A stretch of DNA of 64,000 nucleotides, from NCBI RefSeq assembly GCF_000281045.1, contig NW_008246100.1, positions 49,505-113,504 on the forward strand. Direction: 5' to 3'. A program made the position numbers and the translations under genes. Positions 1 through 10,913 of this stretch are shown here, one piece after another. Positions within the stretch are counted from its first letter, which is position 1, and every line of letters begins with the position of its first letter. The notes below the pieces were generated by a model. It was given only the letters and a program-made list of their open reading frames with translations, was not told where the DNA came from and ran no database searches. This DNA is from Saprolegnia diclina VS20. Its lineage: Eukaryota; Oomycota; Saprolegniomycetes; Saprolegniales; Saprolegniaceae.

Positions 1-57
1 GCCGTCGCCAAGAGGGTTCTTCTTGATGGTCAAAAACAAGCGCATTACAGGGTCCAT
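1..57 (-). CDS. possible 5' end of a gene leaving the left edge
   Basis: Read on the minus strand from an ATG at position 57, the first 57 bases give an open 19-codon stretch (M-D-P-V-M-R-L-F onward, then I-K-K-N) with no stop before the edge. Two GATTGG (CCAAT-box) elements lie just outside at about 68-75 and 99-106, as expected of a promoter shared with a rightward gene. The fragment is too short for a family call and could be chance. Confidence 0.3.
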   Translation of the reverse strand, partial: MDPVMRLFLTIKKNPLGDG

Positions 58-668
58 GACGCGGCTTTGATTGGCTCCCGCGTCTCTTCGCGTCGAATGA
101 TTGGGTGGTCGAACTTTACACGGCGTCGTCAGACACATACAAATCTCGAGTCTAACAAGATCCGAGCAAAAGTCGCTTGCGGTATCTTTCATTGCTGTCT
201 CGTTTGCACTTGTACTTCTCACTGTCGTCTCATTCGTCGTCGCACTCCCTGCGCGCTTGCTGTTGCGCTCGCGGTCCGCAGGCCGGCCACAGCATTGCCG
301 TCGGGAATATTTGGCGCACGCGCATATCACTCCCATGCCAAGCCCCCAGAATGAATACCGTATCTTCGTACAGTGTACTGCTGGAGCCGAGAGCTCGCCT
401 TTGCCACCTCGTCCCGCTTTTGCAACACTGGAGCTCGCCAAGCTCGCTGGGGTGGCGGCTCGATTCCAAGCTTCAGCTTAAAGGTGCTGTGCTGTGCACA
501 TGGTGCAGCTTGACAGCAGGATGGACACTTGTGAGACTTGGTGTTCCCGCAAAACAGATCGCGCCGTGCGCTGCGATTGGTGGAAGGGCAGTAGCCAGTG
601 CATCGAAATTACTAATTGACGCCGGCTATACTCAGACCAAGTCATTTACGAAACAACCACCAGGTTTG
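58..668. other. intergenic, promoter-like, no clear gene
   Basis: Several frames are open by chance here, including an in-frame extension upstream of the next gene, but none reads like protein and the signal peptide of the next gene begins at 669. The stretch holds two CCAAT-box cores (GATTGG) near 70 and 101. I see no RNA gene. Confidence 0.5.
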
Positions 669-1481
669 ATGCGGTCGCTCTACTTGGTACTCGTGGCCGC
701 CTTCGTCGCCGCCACGCACAGCGCGTGCCCGGACGGGCAATGGGAAGTCTCGCTCCTCAACAGTGGCACGGTCTACTGCGTCGGCGGCGAGCCGTGCTCG
801 GGCAGGTACACGCCCGGCCAGTCCTTTGGCAAGTACTTTTGCCCCCAGGAAGGCCAGCCCAATGTTGATGGCACGACGACACTCCAGATGCAAACGTGCT
901 GTGGCGTCATGAACGGCAACATCATGGGCTGCCAGCGCAAGACGGACAACGTCCAGTGCGTGGGCCCGCTGCCAGCGCCCTACAAGACGCCGGCGCCGAC
1001 GACGACCACCGACAAGACGACGGCGCCCGTGACGACGACGCCTACGACGACGACGCTGTCGCCCAATGCCACGACCCTCTCGCCCGACGCCACAACGCTC
1101 TCCCCAAACGCGACAACCTTGTCGCCGAATGCGACCACGCTGTCACCGAACGCGACGACCTTGTCGCCGGACGCGACGACCTTGACGCCTGGTGCGACGA
1201 CGCTCAAGCCGACCGCCAACCCCAACAACATTGCGACGATGAACCCCGGTGGTGATAACACCGACAGTTCGAGCTCGGGCTTGGAAACCAAGTGGATCGT
1301 CTTGATTGCGATCGGCGCGGTGGTCCTTCTCGCCCTCATCGGCGGCCTCTTCCTCTTCCGCAAGAAGCGCGAGTCGCCGTCATACCTGGAGTCGCCCGCG
1401 GGCGAAGAAATGCTCACGCCTGGCCCGGGCTCTGCCGGCGGTGGCGCGCTCACGCCCCGACACAACGTCACGCTGTTGTAA
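669..1481 (+). CDS. secreted Cys-rich, Thr-rich repeat type I membrane protein
   Basis: This is a 270-residue protein. The chosen ATG starts a clear signal peptide (MRSLYLVLVAAFVAATHSA); the frame is open further upstream, but that part looks random. Residues about 20-107 form a small domain with eight cysteines, including a CC pair. A Thr/Pro linker follows, with eight 7-residue repeats of the type TTLSPNA (about residues 128-183) that are probably O-glycosylated. A single membrane span lies at about 209-230, before a short basic then acidic cytoplasmic tail. This suggests a cell-surface protein or adhesin on a glycosylated stalk. I do not recognise the cysteine domain, so binding partner and function are unknown. 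Confidence 0.75.
   Translation: MRSLYLVLVAAFVAATHSACPDGQWEVSLLNSGTVYCVGGEPCSGRYTPGQSFGKYFCPQEGQPNVDGTTTLQMQTCCGVMNGNIMGCQRKTDNVQCVGPLPAPYKTPAPTTTTDKTTAPVTTTPTTTTLSPNATTLSPDATTLSPNATTLSPNATTLSPNATTLSPDATTLTPGATTLKPTANPNNIATMNPGGDNTDSSSSGLETKWIVLIAIGAVVLLALIGGLFLFRKKRESPSYLESPAGEEMLTPGPGSAGGGALTPRHNVTLL
1049..1216 (+). repeat. 21-bp coding tandem repeat (TTLSPNA units)
   Basis: Eight consecutive 21-base units encode T-T-L-[S/T/K]-P-x-A. The first six are nearly identical apart from N/D changes; the last two diverge. The unit is a whole number of codons, so gain or loss of copies keeps the frame. Confidence 0.8.
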
Positions 1482-1709
1482 TCCGGCAGCGTAGGGTAGA
1501 ATTGAAGACAACAACAACGTACACTGTGCACACAGTCCATCCCTCCTCGCCTTATAAGATTGCCTTGGCGCACCATTAACACTGGTATTAATGGTCACTC
1601 GACTGCTCATGCACAGTGCGAAGCCAGAAGGGCTATGGCCATCATTCGAATTGCTTGATGGTTACGCCTCGTAACAGAGGCGGCGGCGAGAGGTCTACGC
1701 GTCCGTCGT

Positions 1710-2072
1710 CTAATTCTTCTTGGTTCTATCGCGGAGCGCCTTGACGCGCTTCTTGTGCTTGTGCTTGTTCATCTTTTTTCGTCGCTTCTTGAGCACGCTA
1801 TCGGCGTGGTACTCGACCTGTTCGCCCATGTCCGTGATGAGCTCCGACAGCGACGGGTAGAAGACGTCGAGCGCCGGGTTGGACACGTGGAGGAGCATCT
1901 CGTGAGTCGAGAGCATCATGGCCGGCTTGGCCGAGGCCATGATCGGGAAGGAACCGACGTTCCAGAGCGTGTCCATGGAGGGGCCGTGGCGGGCGACGCC
2001 CGAGAGGAGGCGCGCGGGAGGGGCTGCCTTCGTGGCGCCGAGACGGCCCAGGACGCGGACGACGCTGTTCAT
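1710..2072 (-). CDS. mitochondrial small-subunit protein mS38 / Cox24 family
   Basis: This is a 120-residue single-exon gene. The N-terminus is rich in Arg, Ala and Ser without early acids, as in a mitochondrial presequence. The C-terminus carries the very basic signature of the Cox24/AURKAIP1 (mS38) family, KKRRKKMNKHKHKKRVKALR, which in that family sits at the end of the protein and binds rRNA in the mitoribosomal small subunit. Length and position fit the family. It likely acts in mitochondrial translation. The CCAAT boxes at 2135-2141 and 2165-2171 lie just upstream on the minus strand. Confidence 0.85.
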   Translation of the reverse strand: MNSVVRVLGRLGATKAAPPARLLSGVARHGPSMDTLWNVGSFPIMASAKPAMMLSTHEMLLHVSNPALDVFYPSLSELITDMGEQVEYHADSVLKKRRKKMNKHKHKKRVKALRDRTKKN

Positions 2073-2872
2073 CGTGAGACCAAAAAACCAGAGCTGCGAG
2101 CTTTTTCACCACCAACGCCCCACCTTTCTTTATGCCCAATCAGGTGCCACCAATACCAATAGCAGCCAATCAGGACGCGGCGTTTGCTACATTTTGCCAG
2201 CATACGCTGTTGAAGAGAGAGGATACCGTGAATTATGGTCGGAAATTTACGAAATCGACCGGACAAGTGCAAAGGCGACACAAATTCTGGCGCCAACGCT
2301 CGACCTCGCGCCGCGGTGCGAGACAAGAGAACCTCAAGAGATCACGGCACTACAGGCGTAGTGTTGATGGGGAATGTAGAATACCTGCGCTGACTGCAGA
2401 AAAAGCACTGCAACTGCAGTTGAACTTGAGGGCTCGAGGTATCCGTAGGCTATCGAGCAGTCGAACTAACATGCAGAGTTCGAACACCGTGTTCGCATAC
2501 GAAAATCGATATATCCTCTTGGTGGCGGTAATTGCTGTAGTGCTGGGTGGCCGCGGATGGATGATAGTGCATACTAGTACACGCCCTTGGTGATGTCCCG
2601 GTTCTCTTTGTCGCCTACGCTAGCGTCTGGTCCGAACTCGACTTACCAGCCAACGAGTTATTATACGAGAAGGTGCTTGAAGAGCAGGGAAAGAGTTCGG
2701 CTTCGATGATCGTTCGCTCACATTAATACCTGCCGGTAGTCGAGGTGTCGCGACTTCAATACATCCACAGCACCGAATTCCCGAAAATTAAACGGAAAAC
2801 ACGGGAACCGAGTGGAGCGATGTGATTGGTCAAAATCCTGTGCGCGGCAGCACTCCCAATCTTCCCAACCGA
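2073..2872. promoter_or_regulatory. divergent intergenic region with CCAAT boxes
   Basis: About 800 bases separate the divergent mS38 and DUF4211/RING genes. Two CCAATCAGG elements lie near the mS38 start and a GATTGGTC at about 2824 lies 50 bp before the rightward ATG. Open frames inside have no protein-like composition. No other gene is seen. Confidence 0.45.
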
Positions 2873-5162
2873 ATGAGCTCGGACGACGAGGTCGAGATCA
2901 TCACGCCGAGCAAGGCCAGCCGGCGCCGGATCACCGAGGACGACGAGGTCGTCGCAAGCAGCATGGCCGCGTCGCTACCCGCGCCGATCATGGCGAAGCG
3001 GCGCCGGATCACCGAGTACGACTCGGACGTCCCCGGCGACTCGCCCGACGCCCCGTCCAGCGGGGCGAAGCGCAAGGCCCTCGTTGTCCTCGACTCAGAC
3101 TCGGACGATGACAAGCCTGCGACCGAGATCGACTCGGAAGAAGAAAAGCCAGCGCCCCCGCCCCGGCGCCAGTCGCTCATGTCTTCAACACCGCGCCGAT
3201 CGTCTCGCCGGCTCTCGACCACACCCAAGAAGAAGAAGCTGACCTTTGCGACGCTCAACACGTGTTTGAAGACGGCGTCGTCCGAGGATGAGGAGGCTTT
3301 TGTTGCAGCGTCCGACTCGGCTGGCGACGGCAACGCCAGCGCGGAAGACGACGACTTCATTGTCGGTGACAACCACATCGAGTACATGAACGACGACGAA
3401 GTAGCAACGACCAACGGCATCGACGAAAACAACGAAGAGCACGTCTACAGCGAAGAAGAAGACTTTGAGGCCTACCGCGCTGCGCACAAGTCCCGCGACC
3501 GCGACGAGTGGTTTTCCATCTACATGGACTACTTGGAGAACTGCATGGTGCGTCGCATCCTCGCTACAGCCTCTTACATGCTCCTCTCTCAGATGGATCC
3601 GACGTTCGAAGCCAACAACCGCGACAAGATCTTTCTCGAGGCCGAGAAGCATGTACGTGCTTGCCACGCAAATTGAGCGACAGTTGATATCCCATTCTAG
3701 GTGGAGCGGGCGCTGTGCCAGCGGCGAGACAGCCTCCGGGGCTTGGTCAAGTGGCCAGACGATCTCGTCGAGGCAATCGAGCACTACCCGTCACTGAGCC
3801 ACGTTCCGTGCCAGTATTCCTCCACTTGCGAAGCTTGCGACCGCTCCGAGCACCTCGCGTCCATGCAAGTACGCACGCATCGCTGCGGTCCGAATCATAC
3901 ACCAACATATTTACGTAGGTTCGCTTCTCGGGCATGCGCTGTGGCGCTTCCGGGCTCTACAAGAAGGGCTGGTCGACCCAGTACGCCGCTGCCGATCAAG
4001 CCGAAATCCTCATCGTGTACTGTCTAGCCTCCAAGCATGTCGGAAGGAGCAAAGTATGCACAAGATTCTCTTCATGCTTGGCAGTGTGTGCTTCAACGTA
4101 CAGCAAAACGACCTTGCGCGCACATGCTTCAACGACGTGTGTATGTAGCGGGTTTTGCTCTACTGGAGCCTCCATCAAGCCAAGTTTCAGTGGTGCGAGC
4201 TCATCTTGCGCATGATCAAATCGTACGTGCATGATCTACGCCAAGTCAACTGACGTGTCCGAACGTAGCGCCAACGGGAAGAAGCCGTCGGAAGCCGCTC
4301 GCAAAAGCTTGCACGCTGTACGTTTCCTAGTACAACGCCGCAACAATGTCTGATACGGTGATGCTAGCGCGAGTTTCGGCGGCTCAAAGAACTCGAAAAC
4401 CTTGTCGACAACTTTGGCGAGGGCAACCATCGGAGCAAAGGCCAAGCGATCCGCAACGTGTGGAAAAGCGCATCCCAAGCGAGCGATGAACGTATCGAGT
4501 CGCGTCCCGGTCACATTAGCCGCTTCTTTGAACCGAGCGACGCCCGCCAAGAGCTCAGTGACGACGAGGTCCAACCCGCAGCGCGCGCAAACGATGACGC
4601 CAACACGGAAACCGAGGACGAAGACGACGATGTGCAAGTCGTCCGCAAGACCCGCGGCCCTTTGCACGTGTCCGACGACAACAGTACGCAAGAGGACGAC
4701 GTCGTCCAGGTCGCTCGGATGCCCGCAGTGCCGCGAGAGGCCGCGAGCAGCATCGAGAGCGGGTATGACGGCGAGAGAAGCAACGTCATTGTGGTGAGCA
4801 GCGGGCGCTGCGAAGATGACGAGGACGATGAAGACGAAGAAGAGACAAAGCACGACGAGTTTGGCGACGACGACGAGCTCGTGGGCGAGAGCGACGACGA
4901 CAACGACGTCGAGCCGGCGGGTGGTGTCGAGAAGAGTGCCTTGTGTCTTCTCTGCCAAGCTCGACCGCGCACGGCGGGCATGGCGCACGGCTACTACATC
5001 CATATCTACTGCTGCTTTGAGTGCGGCAAAAAGGTGTTTCGAGAGCAGAAGGTTTGCCACGTGTGCACGCGGCCGATCGACCGAGTCATGCATCTGCTCC
5101 CGCTGAGCACCCAGGCCGAAACGTGGATCCGCAATTCGACCCAGACGCCCTCCGTTGAATAG
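2873..5162 (+). CDS. DUF4211-like nuclear protein with C-terminal MDM2-type RING
   Basis: This is a multi-exon gene of about 670 codons. Exon 1 (2873-3652) is acidic and low-complexity with basic patches (RRSSRRLS, KKKKL), typical of a nuclear protein. Exons 2-6 (3701-3868, 3919-4053 and three short ones up to about 4320) encode a segment matching DUF4211: an acidic DEWFSIYMDYLENC start, then paired cysteines. The last exon (4368-5162) adds a second acidic region and a zinc finger at about 4944-5105. Its ligands are spaced C-x2-C-x10-H-x4-H-x3-C-x2-C-x10-C-x2-C, the same spacing as the RING of MDM2, and it ends near the C-terminus as MDM2 does. An E3 ubiquitin ligase acting on chromatin is a reasonable inference; no p53-binding domain is seen. 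Small-exon borders between 4054 and 4367 are less certain. Confidence 0.7.
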
Positions 5163-5378
5163 ATGGCCTGCAGCCACTGTGTCATTTCTGTGCACAGAAT
5201 TGTCTTTAATCTGGAGGACTATGATTGGTCCATGTACTGGTCTTGGCAGAGTCATGCATACAAATTACGAGTCTATTCAGTTCCAGGGGCCATGTCCGTC
5301 CATGTACTTGATCGTAGCGAATCCAGTGCCGCTGTGGAGAATTCGAGTCGTGTGATTGGTCGACGGGTTTGAAATCGT

Positions 5379-5397
5379 ATCCGGAAAGTACCGGATA
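5379..5397. promoter_or_regulatory. paired TATCCGGA / CCGGATA element
   Basis: Two facing copies of the CCGGAT core lie 42-60 bp before the MAN1-like ATG. The same core recurs before other genes in the window; see findings. Function is inferred from position only. Confidence 0.4.
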
Positions 5398-5438
5398 CGG
5401 TTTTTGAATTCGGAAATTCAAATTTGGTTTCTCCGAGC

Positions 5439-7039
5439 ATGCTGGCGTCGGACGTGGTCCTATCTCCGCGTTCCCAACTCCTCTCGCCCGTCTCCAAGCT
5501 CCATCGCGTCCGTGACCTCGAGGCCGACGCCCAGCGCCAGCGCATCGAAGCCTTCGTCCAGAAGAACCGCCACATGATGCGCCCATCGAAGCTATCCCTG
5601 CGGACGTCGCGCAAGCCGACGTTCGAGTACGCGTACCCGCTCTTCCCCAAGGCCCGCCAGCCCGTGTCCATCGAGACGGCCACGCCGCTCTTCCGCGCCA
5701 AGAAAAAGGCGCAGCAAGCCGAGCCCGATCTCGCATTGTCTTCCGCCCATACCACGCGTGCCCGCGACCGCGCCGAGACAGAACGTCAGCCCCCCCGCAA
5801 GGAGCCCATTGGCACGCGCACAGAGGAGAGACGCAAAAGCCACCAACGCGCGGTCGACAAGGCCGAGCTGCTGCGCAGCCATCAGATCCTCAAGCATATT
5901 GAAGAGGACGAGAAGAGACGCGAACAGAAGAAGCCGCAGCCACAGTCGCGGACGACCAAGGCTCCTGTGCTACCGGCGACCAACTACCACCTCAAGCAAA
6001 TGGGTCTTGCGAGTCCCGAAATCAACATCTACGCCCCGTTCACCGACGACACAGAGCCGTCCACGTCAGTGCGAGCGTCGCCTCCTCGCAGCACGCAGTC
6101 GATCGCGGAAGAGCAAACGACAGCTGCCACACGACGCCCGAGCCCGCCGACTGCACAGGACCCGGACACGGCTGCGGTAGATCTTCGCCGGCGGAAGAAG
6201 CGGTCGCAGTCTTCGAGCGTTGGTCGTTTGACGCCAATGAAGGCACGGCTTCGTTCGCACCACCGATCCTCGTCACCTCAGTCACCATCGACGCCCGAGA
6301 GCGAACCATTGTCATGGGTCTATCTCACAGTCGCCCTGGTGGTGTGCATGGTCGTGGCATTTGTCGCCATCTACGGCAGTGATCCCTACGACGCCTTGGC
6401 CTCGCGATCCCAGTACCTGCTACTGTCACTGCATACCGTCGCCCAGTACTGTCTCAAGAACCTCTCGCCCATTCTGGTACACGCTCGCTTTTGTTATATC
6501 TGTTGTCTCACGATGTTCTACTACAGTTTGTGCTCTGCGTCGTGGCGGCATTGGCGGTGATCGTCTTATACTTGCCGCAGTCGGTGCAGGACGACGACCG
6601 CCTTGTACGAGCAGTGAGAAGCGGTGCCAATGCTGACCACGTCTTGTAGGTCGAGAAGCTCGTCGTCTGCGCCAAAGAAGAACTGCTTTTGCATGCCAAG
6701 TCCAACCTGCCGGGCAACGCCGCCGTGCGCGAGACGTACCTCAGCGAAGCCATTTTGGATTTGCTTGGCTTCAAGGGCGAAGCTCGCAGAGACGCCAAGG
6801 AGCTTTGGCCCACCGTTCGCATGGCCTTGGCCGAAGACAGCCGACTGCGCTGTGTGCGCGCCAGAGTCAAGTCGTCGACGGGGCATTCCATCTACCTCTG
6901 GTACGCGAGAAAGCGTTGCTTGCCACATGCATGCTCATGAACCGTTGGTGAATGTAGGGAGTGGATCGCCCCGCAGTCGACGCTCGCCATGAACGAGTAC
7001 GCAGCGCGCGTCACGGCCCACCGCAACGAAGCTCAGTGA
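5439..7039 (+). CDS. MAN1/Src1 (Heh)-like inner nuclear membrane protein
   Basis: Four exons (5439-6476, 6527-6604, 6650-6900, 6958-7039) give 482 residues. The N-terminal 290 residues are basic, Ser/Pro-rich and low-complexity, as in nucleoplasmic tails. Two membrane spans lie at about residues 293-313 and 347-365, with a lumenal loop between. The C-terminal part, from the exon starting VEKLVV to the WEWIAPQSTLA end, matches the Man1-Src1 C-terminal (MSC winged-helix) domain, including the LWPTVRMAL segment and closing WEW. The family tethers chromatin and nuclear pores at the inner nuclear membrane. I find no LEM or HeH/SAP motif at the N-terminus, which is unusual. A TATCCGGA-type motif lies at 5379-5397, about 40 bp before the ATG. 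Confidence 0.75.
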
Positions 7040-7464
7040 ACAATATCCTAGTACAATTACACCCTTCCCTAATACTACATGACGACGCTACGTACACCCA
7101 GTTGACCGCGCTCGACGCCAGCCGCATGCAATTTCCTCTGGTGCTCCCGCTTCAACTTGGTTTTTAGGTAAAATCTAGGTAAAACCCACTTGAACGTCTC
7201 GGGCCTATCTAGACGGTGCGGACAATGTAGCGCGGTCACGGCGGCGCCAACAAGTATGGTGGCTCGCTCCATGAAGACAACGCATCGGCTCCTCCCAGAC
7301 GGTCCCTGCGCCATCACGGCCTCAACACGACCTGCGGCCCTGGGTTTAACGTTGTTTAACGCAAATGCGTACTTAAGAGCTCTTTACAAATATCAAGATA
7401 TTTGGAGCGAACCTAATGGAATCGAATGGCATATCTTTTTTTCTGGTCATAAAATCTTTGGCCG
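7040..7464. other. intergenic, nothing recognised
   Basis: This 425-base stretch between two co-directed genes is partly AT-rich towards its right end, including a short palindrome around tatcaagatattt at about 7390. I see no protein-like frame, RNA gene or repeat. Confidence 0.5.
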
Positions 7465-9043
7465 ATGCTCCGCCGGTTCCAGCGCCTGTCGGCCGTGCGC
7501 TACTCGACCAAGCCGGTCTTCGCCTTCAACTCGTCGGCCGAGTACCGAGCGTACTTGGAGACCCACCACACGCGGCTACCGTGGGGCTTCTCTGTCGGGA
7601 GCTCGCAGTTCCAGTTTACGCCGGCGGAGGCGCCGCATCTGCCGGCGACGATGACGCTGACGCTCATCAAGCCGCACGTGCCCACGCCGCTCTTTGGCGC
7701 CGTGTTCACGCAGAACGCATGCCCCGGGGCGCCGATCAAGGTGGGCCGCAAGCGCCTCGACGAGGAGAAGCTCGGTGCGATCATCGTCAACAATAAGATC
7801 TCGAACGTCTGCGCCAGCGGTGGCGGCGTTGCCGACGCGCAAGAGATCTGCGAGGCTATCGCCGATCACCTGGACCTGCCGAGCGGCAAGATGGTGCTAC
7901 CGAGCTCGACGGGTGTCATTGGCTGGCGCCTCCCGGTCGATGCAATGATCGAGCACATTCCCGAAGTCGTCGAATCGCTGCAAGACACGAGCATCTACCC
8001 CGCCGCCAGCGGCATCATGACGACGGGTATGCCATGCATGTGCTCTCTTGACGATCGCGGCTCATGCGATCTCGGTCATAGACTTGTACCCCAAGATTCG
8101 ATCGGCGGACGTCTGCGGTGGCCGCATCGTCGGCATTGCCAAGGGCGCCGGCATGGTCGAGCCCAACATGGCTACGATGCTCTCGTACATCCTCACAGGT
8201 AGACGGATCGCGACCTCTGCCCTTTATCCTTCTCACATCGATGTCAGATTTGGCTGTGCCCCGGGACACGCTGCGCGCGCTCCTCTCCGAGGTCGTCGAG
8301 AAGACGTACAATGCGATGAGCGTCGACACGGACGAAAGCACGTCCGATACGCTGGCGATCGTCTCATCTGGTCAGATCCCATTCGACGAAGCGACGCAGC
8401 TCGAGGCCTTTCGCACCGCCTTATACGAGGTCTGCGGCGGCCTCGCGGAGGACATTGTGCGCAACGGTGAAGGCGCCCACCACGTCATGCGCGTACGTCT
8501 TTGTCTTCCGCCTCAAGTCCCATGAGGTTGGTGTTGCAGGTGCGCGTCAAGGGCGCGGTCGACGAGGTCATGGCCAAGGGCGTCGGCAAGTCGATCGTCA
8601 ACTCGCCGTTGCTCAAGTGCGCAGTGGCTGGCAACGACCCGAACGTCGGCCGCCTTGTCATGGCAGTATGCCCACCTCTCTCGCTTTTGCATTTTGCTCA
8701 AAATATGTGGTGGCATTAGGTCGGCAAGTACATGGGCAAACACCACAAGGGCGTCGCAGTCGCCGACTCGATGAGCATTTCCATGGGCGGTCTCCGCATC
8801 TTTGAACACGGCGAGTTTGCCCTCAATGGCGACGTCGAAGCGCTCCTTGTGGGCCACATGAAGCGTGCGCAGCTCACCGAGCCGACGCGTGGCGGCCTCG
8901 AAGTCGCGTCGCACGACTACCCGCCGCACGACCACTGTGTCGAGATCACGGTCGACCTCGGGCTCGGCCAAGCCGAGAGCACCGTCCTCGGCATCGACTT
9001 GACGCACGAGTACGTGGCCATCAACGCCGACTACCGGTCGTAA
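7465..9043 (+). CDS. argJ: mitochondrial ornithine acetyltransferase / N-acetylglutamate synthase ArgJ
   Basis: Five exons (7465-8026, 8082-8198, 8248-8492, 8540-8665, 8720-9043) join in frame to 457 residues, the usual ArgJ length plus a presequence. The Arg/Ser-rich start [16 protein letters not shown] fits mitochondrial import. The diagnostic autocleavage motif [14 protein letters not shown] is present, with the Thr that becomes the N-terminal nucleophile of the beta chain. The C-terminal [20 protein letters not shown]-type ending also matches. The enzyme moves acetyl from N-acetylornithine to glutamate, closing the cyclic arginine pathway. All catalytic landmarks look intact. Confidence 0.92.
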
Positions 9044-9159
9044 ACAGCGTCTAACTTTCGGATTTTTGTCAACCGCAACCTGCAAACTGAGAGCAACGCC
9101 GGGAGAAACCGTAAATTTACCGGCAATCGTCGCGCAAAAGCAGAAAAGCAACGACGCGC

Positions 9160-10767
9160 ATGGTGTCGACGCTCGACGTGTGGGCGCTTGGCATTACGAT
9201 CGTCATTGGCGGGCAGTATTTCTGCTGGAACGTCGGGTTCGCCGCCGGCCTCCCTTTATACTGCGTCGCCATCGTCCTCATCGGGTCTGGGTACCTCGCT
9301 ATGGTGTGCAGCGTCGCTGAGGTCACGTCCGCGCTGCCCTTTGCGGGCGGCGCCTACGGCCTCGCGCGCTGCTCGCTCGGCTTTAGCGTCGGCTTTCTCA
9401 TTGGCATGTGTGAGATCCTAGAGTACATTGCGTACGTCTCGTCGTCGGTGCTCTCGCTCACGCAGCTTTTGCTCATTTTGGCGCCGTCGCTCGAGACGGT
9501 GCAGCCGCTGCTCTGGCTACTCATCTACGGCGTCTCGATTCTCGTCCAAGGCCTTGGCGGTCGAATCTTTTGGCGCGCGAACCTCATGCTTGCCCTGGTT
9601 TCGTTTGGCATCCTCCTTCTCTGGGTGCTCGGGTCGGCGTCGTACGTCGAGTACGCTGCGACTGCACCGTCGTCCAACGTCGACGGTAGCTTTGGGACCT
9701 TTATGACCAACCTCCCGCTCGCTGCGTGGCTCTACGTCGGCGTTGAAGCCGTGTCCCTTGCGAGCGACGACGTTGAGAACCCAAAGGCTGTCGTGCCCAA
9801 AGCGCAGCTGTACTGCATGCTCACGCTGCTTGCAACGTCCGTGGCGTCGGTGGTTTTATGCGTCGGTCTTCCCCCCGGCGTCGACCAGCTTCCGACCGTC
9901 TTGGCGACGATGAACTCGGGTCCACTCTCTCGATGATTCTTGGACTCATGCGACGTAGGGTTTGTCTTGTTCACGGGGCTCTCGGACCAAGTCGTGACGG
10001 CCTTTGCAATCCCCGCAACGTTTGCGACGGTCTTTGGCTTTATCTTTGCGTACGGCAAGCTCATCCACGCGGTGGCGAGCTCGCAGCTGCTGCCGCGGGT
10101 GTGCCAGCACCAGTATGGACCGAACAAGACGCCGCTGGTCGCACTGCTTCTCGGGTCGGGCGTCGGGTACCTCCTGTGCCTCGTCGTGTACTTCTACCCG
10201 ATCGTCGGCCACTACCTCTTCAACATTTGCATGCTCAGCGCGTCGACGGGGTATGCAGCGCAGTGCGTCGGCTTTATCGTGCTGCGGCGCAAGTTCAAGC
10301 ACATTGCGCGATCTCAAACGAGTCTCTTTGGGGTCCCCGGCGCCATCTACGCATTGACCGTGTGGGTTCTCGTCATCGTTGCGATCGCAGGCTTCCAGAA
10401 CGACAGCTACACGGCGGTCATCATCTTTCTGAGTCTCCTCGGCCTCCTCAGTATCTACTACCACGGCTACGCCAAGAAGCGCCAGACTTTCTCTGAAGAC
10501 GAGCGCAAGGTGCTCTTCGTCGCGCATATCGCCAAGTGTACGCTCCTCAATGTCTTATCTTCGTATGACGAAGCGTGTGTAGTCAACCAGCTCAAGGCCA
10601 AGCAGCACCCGCACCGCGCACCGGCCGGCGGTACCGACGGCCGCGGCCTCAAGCTTGGATCCAAGGGCTCGGCGCTGCTCCGGTCCATGATGTCGGCCAT
10701 GTCCATGCAATCGAAGCGCGAGTCGACGCACATGCGCCAGGTCCACGTCCAGCCCACCCCCCACTAA
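9160..10767 (+). CDS. APC-superfamily amino acid/polyamine permease
   Basis: Two exons (9160-9919, 9959-10767) encode 522 residues with about twelve hydrophobic spans. The N-terminus begins almost directly with TM1 and has the family's broken-helix glycine region ([10 protein letters not shown]). A conserved glycine-rich segment [14 protein letters not shown] follows in TM3, and the [14 protein letters not shown] loop resembles the E-x8-E/N-P-x-R/K loop of APC transporters. The C-terminal tail of about 80 residues is hydrophilic and basic. It is probably a plasma- or vacuolar-membrane amine or amino acid carrier, nearest to the ethanolamine/amino acid permease group; substrate cannot be told from sequence. 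Confidence 0.82.
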
Positions 10768-10800
10768 CTTGTTGCCTTGATGAGGTGTTGATGGGCATGA

Positions 10801-10818
10801 TATCCGGAATTCCGGATG
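10801..10818. promoter_or_regulatory. palindromic TATCCGGAATTCCGGAT element
   Basis: A perfect inverted pair of ATCCGGAA lies about 96 bp before the DRG1 ATG. It is the cleanest example of the recurring CCGGAT motif in this window. Confidence 0.45.
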
Positions 10819-10913
10819 AAAGGAACCAATGGCATCGCAGGAGGTTAATTGTGGTGGTCGCGGGACTTGACCTTTATTTGACCGACGGCAACGTCAGGGA
10901 GAACGACGCAAGC

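Noticed and set aside
177-668. Upstream in-frame extension of the Thr-rich surface protein
   Set aside because: The signal peptide begins at 669; the extension is not protein-like and would bury the signal peptide.
980-1582. 200-codon open frame on minus rich in Val/Gly
   Set aside because: Complement of the Thr/Pro repeat; no independent evidence.
2132-2593. 153-codon plus-strand open frame
   Set aside because: Lies in the divergent promoter region and has random composition and no homology-like motif.
4236-5255. 339-codon open frame on minus opposite the RING gene
   Set aside because: Shadow of acidic Asp/Glu-rich coding sequence; no conserved pattern.
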